A stretch of DNA of 64,000 nucleotides from assembly GCF_030272615.1 (NCBI RefSeq), contig NC_081414.1, forward strand, positions 824,303,396 through 824,367,395. The letters are read 5' to 3'. The DNA comes from Cryptomeria japonica (taxonomy: Eukaryota > Streptophyta > Pinopsida > Cupressales > Cupressaceae). Positions within the stretch are counted from its first letter, which is position 1, and every line of letters starts with the position of its first letter. A program made the translations under genes and the position numbers. The notes beneath the pieces were generated by a model. It was not told where the DNA came from, did not search any database, and worked only from the letters and a program-made list of their open reading frames with translations. This document shows, piece by piece, positions 54,403-64,000 of the stretch.

Positions 54403-57045
54403 ATGCCCGCTATCACTCGATCTCAGAAAAATAAGAAGGAATCACAACCAGAATCAAGCATGAGTCGTAGACTATCCAATCCTTTTGATGAGTATGCAAA
54501 TATGGAAGAGATGGTGATCACCGAAGAGATTCTCCAAGAATGTCAAGAGAATGCGGCTTTCCAAAAACTTGTAGAAAGACTCATAGAAGTAGATAAGGAA
54601 AAATATCTACTCATGCTAACTAGTAAAGGAGTCAATATTCTTGAGGATTTTGACACAGAAAACTTAACGAATACAGATCATGAGAGAATTTCATGAACAA
54701 GGGTGAGAAACTATGGTCACAATCAAGAACAACTGATAGAAGAGGAAACACATGATTAAGAAAACATACACAATGAATATCACACTCATGAACAAGATAA
54801 CACTCACAAGCAAGACCATACCCACAATCGGGACAATCTTAATGAACAAAGAGAAGCTCCCCATCAAAGGACCAAAACACACGTATTTTCTCTTACACAA
54901 CAACTCCAAAAACTTCAAAGACAAATGCAGGACATGCAACAAGGGACCATGATAAGATACTCATTAGAGGACCTTTGTCCTTATCCTTTTGACAGGATAT
55001 TAAACATGGTACCTTTTCCCCCAAATTCAGATATACCAAAGTATGACAAATAAGATGGTAAGAGTGATCCTCGTGATCACATCCGAGAATTTTGTACTAT
55101 GAGCTTGGAGTTTTCTCACAATGACACATACTTAATGAAACTATTCCCAAGAAGTTTAGGAGGAAAAAAAATGGAGTGGTTGTCAAAACTCACACCTCCC
55201 ATAAGATCAGTTGATGAGTTGGTGAATAAATTCATAACACAATACTCCTATAATATCCAACATGAGATCACCATACTTGATGTATGTAATACGAAGAAAA
55301 AGAACAATGAAACATTCATTGTGTTTCTACAATGATGGAGGCACATGGTCTCAAGGTACCCATGAGATAGACCTGAAAAGGAAAAGATGGAAATCTTCAT
55401 AGACAACTTAAGTAGTGAAATAAGTTATCGTCTCAAACTAAAATGTATACCATCTTTTGCAAAATTAATAGAGAATGATATCCAAGTAGAGGAAGCTTCC
55501 ATCAAGAAAGGAACCTTGAAGTTCACCAATGAAGGTCCTAACTCATCCAGTAATAACACCTACAATAACCACTACAATAACTTAGACAAGTCTAAATTTT
55601 GGACTAAAAAAAAGAATGTGGTTAATGATGTAGTGGACAATGTCAAACCCAAACAATCGGTTCTCAACCTATAAGGTGTTACACCTCCCAACAATAATCA
55701 ATGAAATAGGAATCCAACCAACAACAACAACTACCAGCATAACAATCAACTCAACCACACCAATCAAGGCAACACCAGCCACAACCAAGGAAACAACAAT
55801 CAAGGGGGTTACACCAAACCCTCCTTTTATAAAAGGACTTTTACACCATTGGGGCAATCCCTTGAGTCAACATTTTCAGACTTGTTGATGAACAAAGTGT
55901 TAGTCTATAAACATCAGGTTAAGAGTACTTATAGATGGAGGAGTGGGTTTAAATATTTATACTCTAAAGCTCCTTCGTGCATTGGGTTTCTCCAAACAAG
56001 CTATTGATCCAAAAAGAAGAATCACCATCAAGGCCTATGACGATGAAGAAAGATCATCAAAATGTGTGGTAGTCCTACCTATTCAAGTGGGACCAGTGCT
56101 AAAAGAAATAGTTTGCCAAGTCTTGGATATAGACTTGTCCTACAACATCCTCTTGGGTTGCCCTTGGATCCATCAAATGCAAGTTGTACCTTCCACCTAT
56201 GACCAATGCATCAAATTTCCTTTTGATGGACAATAAATCACTATTTCAGCAGATACCAATGCTTCTCAATGTTTCAACACATTGAAAGTTATGCAATATG
56301 TCCTAGTACCACACAATAGAGAAGCTTCACAATCCTCATCATCAAACAACCAAGAAAAACTCAAGTCTTTATCTCTAGACTTTGAGAGGCAGTTACATAT
56401 CAAGGACAATGGAATGGGAGAGTATTCTTTTAAAACTCTATGCCCTTGATCACATGGTTTACCATCTACATCAAGACAACCATAAAAACAACCCATCAAG
56501 AAGTTTGAGGGTGCTTCATCCAAGCAGGAACATTAGAAGAAGAATCAGAAGATAAAGACATCCTTAGTTGGCTCTACAAGGATGAAGAAGAAGCACGAGC
56601 ATCAACAATAGAGGTCACTATCCCAACTGAACAATATGGTAATGGGTTCCAAATCATGCAACGAATGGGATACAAAGGAAAAGGACCTATTGGAAAGCAC
56701 CAAGAAGGCATCATAGAATGCATACAACCCCGTTCACAATTTGTAAAAGACAAAACAAGACTTGGGTATGGCCAACATGTTCCACCTACACAGAAAGTTC
56801 ACCATCGAAAACCTCAATGGAAATAAGAGAAAAAATATAACAAAGACTCATGGCAAGAAGCACTATACCAAGCAGAAGAAAATACAAGGAAGGAGAAAAA
56901 GCATGAAGAAGATGAGAAACGACAAGAAGAAATCACTATTCAAAGGGAGGAAGCTTCTTATAAGAAAGTACATCATATACAAGAACCTAATCAAACCAAG
57001 ATTGAGCCACAACCTAAAGAAATTGCTACTCACAGAAAGGAAATG
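54403..57045 (+). pseudogene. gag: Element 10 Gag-protease with G-patch, broken
   Basis: ATG 54403 opens MPAITRSQKNKKE and an N-terminal region to 54696. After frame changes the Gag domain follows (SLEDLCPYPFDRI near 54965; MKLFPRSLGGKKMEWLSKL 55133-55190; DNLSSEISYRLKLK 55400-55440), then an Asn/Thr-rich segment. A retropepsin is at 55920-56236 with RVLIDGGVGLNI (D-G-G active-site loop), LPIQVGP and ILLGCPWIHQM. A G-patch follows at about 56640-56765 (GFQIMQRMGYKGKGPIGKH, then RLGYG), then a charged stretch to the break. Stops lie near 55050, 55335 and 55365. Family knowledge: G-patch domains bind nucleic acids and occur after the protease in some retroviruses and plant gypsy elements. Confidence 0.82.
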
Positions 57046-58091
57046 ATATAGATTGGATGCAATAGAAATGGATGGATCCTTAGATTGAAGAAATGGGCTC
57101 TATTTATAGAGAAAATAGAGAAATGGATGGTTGAGATTGAGCAATCTCAACAAGGGCTAGGATTGAAAGCTATCAATCCATGTGAGGGATTCAATCCAAT
57201 CTTATGTTGACAAATATCACCTTGAGAGGGCTTGAGAGATGCTAAGCAAGCATTATATACTAATTGAGCATTAGGGAAGGCTTCAAGGGGTGATATCATT
57301 GGATAATGCTTTTATCCAAGGAAGCCGGCTATTGTCCAAGAGGTAAACTCTTGCGCAAGGATAAAAGATGGTCAAAGGAAAAACCATCATGGGTTAGGGG
57401 TGTGGGCTTCTAAGAGCATTAAATGATATTTGAATACTTTAGGGGTTAAATTCTCTCAAGAAGAAAACCACTAGTGGTCTAGGGGACAAACTTGTAAGAG
57501 CCTTACAAATTTAGGCGTACTCAACAAGTTACCTTGTTGAAAGGAGAAAGTCTTAAATACATTTTGAAGACTTCCTCCAAATTTGGGGAGGAAACTCCCC
57601 CAAATTTAGAGATTGGACATGATCAAGAGAATTAGGTTAATTAATGGAGGATTAAAGGGATTCTAGAAGAAATTAGGAGGGCAAGTGGGTGAAGGAAAAT
57701 AGAAATTTTAGTAAATTAAAAAGATTTAATTTATCCAAAAGAGGATGCAAATTGCATTTGATGGATTTTACAAGTGGGGAGGATTTACAAATTAATTTTG
57801 ATTTATTTAGATGCAAAGGAGATTTTAATTAAATGTAGATTTAATTAAAATGGTAAAGGGAATAAATTGATATTTTTAATTAAATGTGAATTTAATTAAA
57901 ATCACTAGAGGGGGGGATATTTAATTAAATGGCTTAGATAGATGAAGGGTATATTAAATAAATCTTAATTCAATTAATAGGCAATTTGAAGAATAGGGAT
58001 ATTAATTAAATCTTAATTTAATTAATAGGTGATTTATGATGATTAAATGAATAAAATCCATTTAAGTAGTTGTGCCAGTTTTAGGTGTCTA
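57046..58091 (-). repeat. 3' LTR of Element 9, U3-R part
   Basis: Minus-strand start TGTAGACACCTAAAACTGG at 58091; on the other side it runs to atagattggatgc (57046). Overlaps 50960-51037 by about 75 bp of the same LTR sequence. Includes ATTTAATTAAAT-type AT-rich repeats near 57840-58020. Confidence 0.8.
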
Positions 58092-58106
58092 CATTTTGCC
58101 CCTCTT
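58092..58106 (-). promoter_or_regulatory. Polypurine tract of Element 9
   Basis: Minus-strand CAAAGAGGGGCAAAA directly precedes the LTR start TGTAGACACC. Confidence 0.85.
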
Positions 58107-58299
58107 TGAGTTAACATGTGACCACATGTTGATTCAAAGAAAACGTTTAATTTGTCGTCCAAAATTTTTATTTTTATTTATTTATTTATTTTGTGTCCCA
58201 AGGTCCCTGTTTGCCAGGTTTTCACCTTAGTGATGATTTTTTATACTTTTATAAATTTTTCATGCATTGGACGACTCAAGTGTAGAATTTCTTCAGATG

Positions 58300-59400
58300 G
58301 ATGTTGTTGGTTGGTTCATCGAGCATGTCCCCTTTTGAAGTTGGCAATTGATATGCTCCTGATCCATAGGCTGATATGATGACAAAGGGTCCTAACCAGT
58401 TGGGTTCAAATTTCCCCTTGTTTTCTCGATCTTGCTTATTTTTGGGATTTTCTTTTAGGACGAGATCACTAACTTTGAAAGCCCTTGGAATGACTTTGTG
58501 ATTATAGCTTTTGCATAGTCGTTGTTGATACGCTTTGAGATGGTCATAGGCAAGTTGTCATTTTTCATGAAGAATTTCTAGCTCCTACAGCCTATTGAAT
58601 CAATACTCCTCATCTGGAATGAGGCCCTTCAAAGATACTCAGAGAGATGGGATTTCTATCTCAAGAGGTAGAATGGCTTCTGAACCATACAACAATGAAT
58701 ATGGTGTAGCCCCTGTAGGTGTGTGGATACTTGTTCTGTAGGCCCAAAGTGCCAGATTGAGTTGCATGTGCCAATCTTTGCCAGCATCATTCACCATTTT
58801 CTTGAGGATTTTCAATATGGTTTTATTTGATGCCTCTGCTTGGTCATTTCCTTGAGGATAGTATGGTGTGGAAAAGTGATGTTGGATATTGAATCGCTCA
58901 CATAGTTCTTATACATCCTAATTCTTGAAAGGACGTCCATTATCTGCGATGATGGAACTTGGGATGCCATATCTGCAAATGAGATAGTCGAGGATGAATG
59001 ATGATATCTTCTTTCTAGTAACGGTGGTCATTGGGACTACTTTGATCCATTTGGTGAAGTATTCAATGAAGGTGATAATGAACTTGTGTCCATTTGAAGA
59101 GGAAGGATGAATCTTTCTGGCTAGGTCAAGTCCCCATTGACAGAAAGGCCAAGATGTGGTGAATGGTTGCAACTTCTATCCTGGTGCATGTATAAGGTTA
59201 CCATGAATTTGGCACTTAGGACATTTCCTAGAAAATTTATAGGACTCTCTTTCCATTCTTAGCCAGTAATATCCCATTCTCAAAAGTTTCTTGGCAAGAG
59301 TAGGACCACTTGAATGCGTACCACAAATACCTTTGTGAAGCTCATGTAAGGAAGAGTCAGATTCATTATGATCGAGGCATAAAAGAAGAGTACCATCTAG
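58300..59400 (-). pseudogene. pol: Element 9 integrase with HHCC, DDE core and GPY/F C-terminus
   Basis: Minus translation in one frame with several stops. Zinc region HELHKGICGTHSSG ... CPKCQIHGN (59340-59215). Core: WPFCQWGLDLA with the first catalytic Asp (59135), then IIADNGRPFKN with the second (58950), and QGNDQAEASNKT with the Glu (58840), then ATPYSLLYGSEAILPLEIEI (58720-58660). C-terminus KFEPNWLGPFVI (58395) is the GPY/F module of gypsy integrases. All catalytic residues remain, and only stops (near 58918, 58640, 58600, 58560) inactivate it. Integrase cuts the target DNA and joins the LTR ends; it comes last in pol, as in all Ty3/gypsy elements. Confidence 0.85.
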
Positions 59401-59460
59401 ACCTCAGCGGTAAAGTGTGTCAGTGGTTAAGGTATAGCAGGTGGCTTGTCGGATGAAGCT

Positions 59461-60050
59461 TCATTTTTGGTTGCGAGATAGGTCAGGTGGGAGAGTATTA
59501 TGTTTGAGATAGTCATATATCTTCCCATAGAGGGGTGAGTCGGAATCGGATATGGCACAAATGACTTGGGATTTGGAGTTGTTATAGGTTGGGGAAAATA
59601 GTTTCTCTACTAGGAATTCATAGCGATCCTTCTTTGTTGGTATTTGTAAGAGAGAAGCAATAGTGGCCATTGCATCACCTACTTTGTTGTCCAACTTTGG
59701 TATTTTCTCAAAGGTGATATTCACAAAATACTTCTTGAAGTCATCCACCATGCATTTGTAGGGCATCAGTTTGTCATCCTTTGTTTGATAGTCGTCATTG
59801 ACCTTATTGATAACTAATTGAGAATCCCCATAGACTTTCAATTCTGTGATTCTCCATCCTACAACTACTTTGATTAATGTTACTAGGGCTTCATACTCTG
59901 CCACATTATTGGTGCAAGGGAACATTAATTTGTATTATCTTGGGATGGTATGTCCTTCGGGAGTGACAAAGAGGATGTCAGCCCCTGACCCATGCTAAGT
60001 AAAAGATCCATCAAAGTAAAGAATCCATTGCTTGGTATTGATGTTAAGAA
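59461..60050 (-). pseudogene. pol: Element 9 second (archaeal-type) RNase H
   Basis: WILYFDGSFT (60012-59998) gives the first Asp. After a stop at ~59995, TNNVAEYEALVTLIK carries the Glu and LKVYGDSQLVINKVN the next Asp. DNKVGDAMATIASLL ends the domain. This is the RVT_3-type fold placed between the ordinary RNase H and integrase, a documented feature of the Tat lineage of plant gypsy elements. Confidence 0.85.
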
Positions 60051-61413
60051 TATCCTTGTTGGGAAAGTCTACTTGGATTGGTTGATGGTCTTGTAGTGGT
60101 GCCTTAGTCAGTTGGTCAACAATTGCTTGCCCCTTGATATCTCTTCTTTTAGTGTATTGAATGTCAAATTCACTTAGGATCATAACCCATTTTTCCAACC
60201 TTCTTGTGAGAGCAGCTTTATTGAGTAGGTACTTTAATGGATCAATTTTTGCCACTAGCTTCATGGTATGTGCTAACATGTAGTGTCACAATTTTTGGGA
60301 AGAAAACACCACAACTAAGAATGATTTCTTGATGAATGTATAATTAAGTTCATAGCCATTCAATGTCCTATTGATGTAGTAAATGGCTCATTCTTTTCCT
60401 GCTGAATCTTCTTGAGCTAAGAGTGCTCCTAATGATACTTTCGTTGCAGATATGTAGAGAATAAGGGGTTTTCTTGTTGTTGGTGGCACCAAAATAGGTG
60501 GATTCATTAAGTATTGCTTGATTCGATGAAAGGATTCTGCACACTTGTCTTCCCACTTGAAAGCCACATGTTTATGCAATAGATGTGTGAACGAAAGGCA
60601 TTTATATGCCAACTAAGGTATGAATCTTTGAATGGATTGAAACTGCCCTTGCAGAGATTTGAGTTGGCTAATTTTTCTACAAGGTGGAATGTCAATGATT
60701 GCTTGGAACTTTGCTGGATCAACCTCTATGCCTTTTTTTGATATGATTTAGCCCAATAGCTTGCCTGAAGTAACACCAAAGATGCACTTTTTAGGGTTCA
60801 ACCTGACATTAAACTGTTCTAACCTTGTGAATATATTTTCAAAAATTTCTAGATGGCCTTCTCTTGTGAAATATTTAGCTAATAGATCATCTACATAATC
60901 CTCCATGAATGTGTGCATCATGTCATGGAAAATAGTGTTCATTTCTATTTGATAGGTGGCTCTTGCATTCTTAAGGTTGAAAGGCATGATGTTCTAGCAA
61001 TAGGTTCCCCATGGTCATGTGAATGCAGTCTTGTTTTGATCTTCAGGGGCTATCTTGATTTGATTATAGACTGAGAAGCCATCCATTAATGATAACATTG
61101 CATGTCCTGATGTGAGATCTACAATGACGTCTATGCTTGGAAGCGAGAAGTCATCTTTAGGACAAGCTTGGTTAAGATCTCTGAAGTTGGTGCAAATCCT
61201 GATGCTTTTGTCTAGCTTGGAGATAGATACAAAGTTTGAGTTCCACTCTTCATAGTCTATAGGTCGGATAAATCCGACATTTAGTAGTTTCTTTAGTTCA
61301 GCTTTGACTAGCAGTGCCATGTGATTCATCGTTCTGAGCTTTTGTTTGATGGGTTTAGCCCTTGGAGCTATGGATAAGTGATGCATGATGAGATTTGGAT
61401 CCATACCGGGCAT
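60051..61413 (-). pseudogene. pol: Element 9 reverse transcriptase and RNase H
   Basis: DMPGMDPNLIMHHLSI at 61410 begins the RT. RPIDYEEWNSNFVSI, RICTNFRDLNQACPKDDFSLPSID, DGFSVYNQI (finger and palm motifs) and, after a stop, MPFNLKNARATYQ with the catalytic YVDDLLAK near 60880 follow. The RNase H appears as KCAESFHRIKQYL (60550), LILYISATKVSLGALLAQED (60470-60415; S for the usual D) and ILSEFDIQYTKRRDIKGQAIVDQL (60180-60110). Stops and frame changes occur near 61000, 60745, 60610 and 60370. Motif wording and the following second RNase H place it in the Tat clade. Confidence 0.87.
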
Positions 61414-61860
61414 GTCTGCATATGAACAAGTGAATTTGACTTACTTCTCTTGAAAAAAATTGGTGAATTTTGGTCTCTCTTGCTCGATTAATGATTTTGC
61501 AAGGTGGATGACTTTTGTTGTTTCTTGAGTGCCAAGGTTTAGACATTGAGTTGGCTAAATCAAAATGGTGGATCTCTCTTGATAATGTTGGGGAAAGGTA
61601 TCAAGTCTTTCATCCTCAAGTTCCCCGAAGAGGTTTTCACCTTTGGATACACCTTTTGTTTTTACTCTTTTGTGATCTAATATTGCCATTGAATGGTTTT
61701 CATCATTAGATCCTTTTTTCCTTTTTCCTTTATTTTTATAACTGAAAGACTTGGCACTTGATAGGGAGGGATTATCAAAGGAGAGTTTCACCTTTCTCAA
61801 TAGGTAGTTGAGTGATATTTTAGTGGGCTCCTTTCACTCTTCACTTGTCTTTTAACAAAC
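61414..61860 (-). pseudogene. pol: Element 9 region just upstream of RT
   Basis: Minus frame reads KEPTKISLNY (about 61840-61812), then RKVKLSFDNPSLSSAKSF, a Lys-rich stretch, AILDHKRVKTKGV, and LIQPTQCLNLGTQETTKV before RT. This spacer with a QLNLGT-like motif is usual before the RT of Tat-type elements. It stops being recognisable at about 61860. Confidence 0.65.
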
Positions 61861-63314
61861 CAAAACACTCAAACTCTCTTGGAGTGCTCCCTATCAAATT
61901 GTGCTCAATAGTTTCTTCAAGCATGGTTGAGATTCACAAGGGTAAATCCAACCTTTAAGCTATGAAATCCTCTAACATGTACTTGTAGGGGCTGTAATAG
62001 GTGTTCTAAAGGTGTTTCCATTCCATTCAACTAGTTCTTCAATTGGCTTTCCATCATTTCTTCATCATTCCCTCTTTTTCTTATTTTCTAGACTTAGTAG
62101 CCCTATAGCCCCAATTAGCCCTACCTTGCCATTTTTGGGCAATTATTCAAAATTCACTCAAAGAACCTTCCAAAATATTTGTTTATCTGAGTACCCTTTT
62201 GGATCCACTAGGTGAGATAGTTAGGTCTGTCCGTACTGGTACGAAACCCAAAAATGGCATTTATAGAGGGTTTAGGACTTAGCAGTCTTCTCCAATGGTT
62301 TTTGTAGTTTTCTCTATTATGTCACACCTCCACCTTTCCACATATACTCTTCCATACATTACTCTCTCATTCCAAACACTTTTCACCTTCACAACTGATC
62401 ATCCCTACAAGAATATGCAACATTTCAATCATTTTCCTAATCGGGCTATGATTGAGCTCACCTAGGAAATGATGGCAATTTTCCTCCAAATGACTTCTAG
62501 GCCTTCATAAAACATATATACACTTTAAAAGGGTTCCATAACTTGATTCCCAAGGTTTATTGAGCAAAAATCAAGGGATTTCAAGTTGGAACCATGATTG
62601 GGCTCTTAAACCCTTACTCGGGCCGAGAGCAATGCAAATTTACAAACACACTTCAAAATTGCACTAAACAATATTACAAAGACCTTCTAAGCACTAAAAT
62701 TTCATACAAAAAACATTCATGAAATAATAGTAGCAAGGTCAATCCATTTGATACAGACTGCTACTCAAAAGATGAGAAAAATTACAAGGTAAAATATGGA
62801 AAATGTCTTCGCAATCTATTCAAACTTCCTCAAGGCCTTTGCCAACCCGTGTACAATCATTCTAAGAGAATTTTATATTCCATATGTATCCTAAATAAAT
62901 CTTCATCGATTTCCTAACCACCGATGTGCTCAAAAAAATGCAAAAGTTGCTCAAAAGTTGCAAAATGTTATCGAGCAACAATGGCAATTTTGCTCAAATG
63001 TGCATTTTTACATTTTATGCATTTCTACTCATCCTAAACCTCCTAGGATGACTCCATAACATTAAAATGACATGCCTAAATTCCAAATGAGGCTTTACAA
63101 GACATTTTACATCAAAATGCAAATTTATGCCATTTTAGGCTTACAAGGAAATTTGAGCAAACAAATAACCTAGTTGACAATCATCCTTCAAATGAATATC
63201 CAACACACATGTGGACCTCTGAGTAGTCCATTATTCACAAACATAATCCAAAATAAGGACTATCACACCAAAATTTTGAAAATGCACTAAAAACTAGGTG
63301 CTCCTACACCAACA
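61861..63314. other. Non-coding 1.45-kb block interrupting the Element 9 linker
   Basis: AT-rich sequence with no frame matching the polyprotein on either side. Its right edge reads, on minus, TGTTGGTGTAGGAGCACC (63314), a plausible LTR start, so a solo LTR is likely. I could not place the left edge or match a target duplication (bases after 63314 are cccct). Confidence 0.45.
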
Positions 63315-63319
63315 CCCCT

Positions 63320-64000
63320 CTGTGAAGGTGTCGCTTGAAGATCCGTTAGTCAAGCATGTTTCCGAGTTTACTGAACAAAGGTATTGGACAATGTCATCAT
63401 CATTGTTGAAGTTGGGTAGGCTTACATGCTCAAGTTCATTCTAGTCTATGATTTCAGGGTATACAAGTGGTATTGGGTCATTTGGTGGGTTGAGGTCTGC
63501 AATCATGATGGTCATGATGGAGACATCGTCATAGTTGTTTGGGATATCAGTGATGTCTATGATATTCTCAAGGTCTTTGATGGTACTTTCCTTGATAGTG
63601 CCTTTTTCATATTGTCGTTGTTCATTCTCACTAGCCTCTTAGATATGTTGTGGTTCGAATTCAAATGGTTGAGATCTTGAGCCTTGTCCCTCATGAGAAA
63701 TGGGTGTGTATGCGTGGATTGTATCCACCTCAATATCTTGAGTAACATCGGAACAACTATCCCACTCATATTCATTTGAATCGGTTTTAGAATCACTGTC
63801 CTAGGTTACCTTGTTGAATTTGATAGATATATTGTATGGTGAGAAAAGATCACTTATAATTGACACAATTTTAGTAGCACATTCTAATTCAAGATCGATG
63901 CTTTCTTGTATTCTTTGAATTTGTTCATATATTGTTTCCTTTCTATGTGTAGTAATTTATTTAGGTTGTGGCTCAAACTTGGTTTGATCAGGTTCTTGTA
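63320..64000 (-). pseudogene. pol: Element 9 acidic linker between protease/G-patch and RT
   Basis: Minus frame shows DSNEYEWDSCSDVTQDIEVD (about 63790-63730), QPFEFEPQHI (63665), EASENEQRQYEKG and NPPNDPIPLVYPEI (about 63490-63450), an acidic stretch typical of the linker before RT in these gypsy elements. At the edge (63930-64000) the minus strand matches the end of Element 10 (around 56985-57045), linking the two copies. Confidence 0.65.

Larger units (their letters stand above)
51038..57045 (+). mobile_element. Element 10: 5' half of a Tat-type gypsy element in opposite orientation
   Basis: Plus-sense fragment: 5'-truncated LTR, primer site, 2.4-kb leader, Gag, protease and G-patch, breaking at aaggaaatgata (57045) where it joins LTR sequence at a short tata/atag match. 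Its last coding bases match the minus-strand sequence at the right edge of the window, so Elements 9 and 10 are the same family. It has no 3' end of its own. Confidence 0.78.
50427..64000 (-). mobile_element. Element 9: Tat-lineage Ty3/gypsy element (3' part, continues past the window)
   Basis: Minus sense. Its 3' LTR is in two pieces (50427-51037 and 57046-58091) around Element 10. The polypurine tract at 58092 is followed upstream by integrase, a second (archaeal-type) RNase H, RNase H, RT and an acidic linker. The second RNase H is the known hallmark of the Tat clade. The 5' half and right end lie outside the window. Confidence 0.82.

Overview
This window reads as repeat-filled intergenic DNA of a large plant nuclear genome. 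I see no convincing host gene, tRNA, rRNA or CRISPR array. Almost every base belongs to LTR retrotransposons of the Ty1/copia and Ty3/gypsy superfamilies, inserted into one another. The Sirevirus-like copia elements, the Tat-type gypsy element with a second RNase H, the tRNA-iMet primer sites and the nested old insertions all point to a seed plant. A conifer or other gymnosperm is my guess, but that is inference.

Layout. Element 1 (start of window to 6523, minus) and Element 2 (7790-15257, minus, 5-bp target duplication GGGGA) are two diverged members of one family. Their LTRs, primer site and polypurine tracts are copia/Sirevirus-like, but they have no protease, integrase or reverse transcriptase. 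Each encodes a coiled-coil Gag with four zinc knuckles and a long second protein of unknown function. Element 2 sits inside Element 3 (15258-20202, minus), a gypsy-type element encoding only Gag-protease. Element 3 interrupts the reverse transcriptase of Element 4 (20203-28421, plus), an old copia element. Element 4 also carries a ~1-kb terminal-inverted-repeat DNA transposon (Element 5, 20856-21847) and an odd X-E-X-E-X array (22096-28149). In that array a 330-bp piece of its 3' end occurs three times, separated by two ~2.5-kb LTR-like blocks.

Element 6 (28422-50426, minus) is a Sirevirus-like copia inserted in the Element 4 LTR. Its integrase gene is split by Element 7 (32035-47278, plus, gypsy Gag-protease). 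Element 7's 3' LTR is in turn split by Element 8 (39385-47223, minus, same family as Elements 3 and 7, target duplication CCCTC). Element 8 is probably the youngest insertion. The 5' LTR of Element 6 is broken at 50426 by Element 9 (50427 to beyond the window, minus), a Tat-lineage gypsy element with recognisable RT, two RNase H domains and integrase. A plus-strand fragment of the same family (Element 10, 51038-57045: LTR, primer site, Gag, protease, G-patch) lies inside Element 9's 3' LTR and creates a large LTR fold-back.

How they relate. Two non-autonomous families are present: Elements 1/2, and Elements 3/7/8. Elements 1/2 share 3' cis sequences with the copia Element 6, so a relative of Element 6 could have moved them. 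Elements 3/7/8 keep Gag and a protease-like domain and would need polymerase and integrase from another gypsy element. Their leaders and LTRs hold repeated stem-loops whose pairing is kept although the bases differ between copies. All coding regions are broken by stops or frameshifts, often CAG-to-TAG or CGA-to-TGA type changes expected from decay of methylated cytosine. I annotate them as pseudogenes. All comparisons are by eye.
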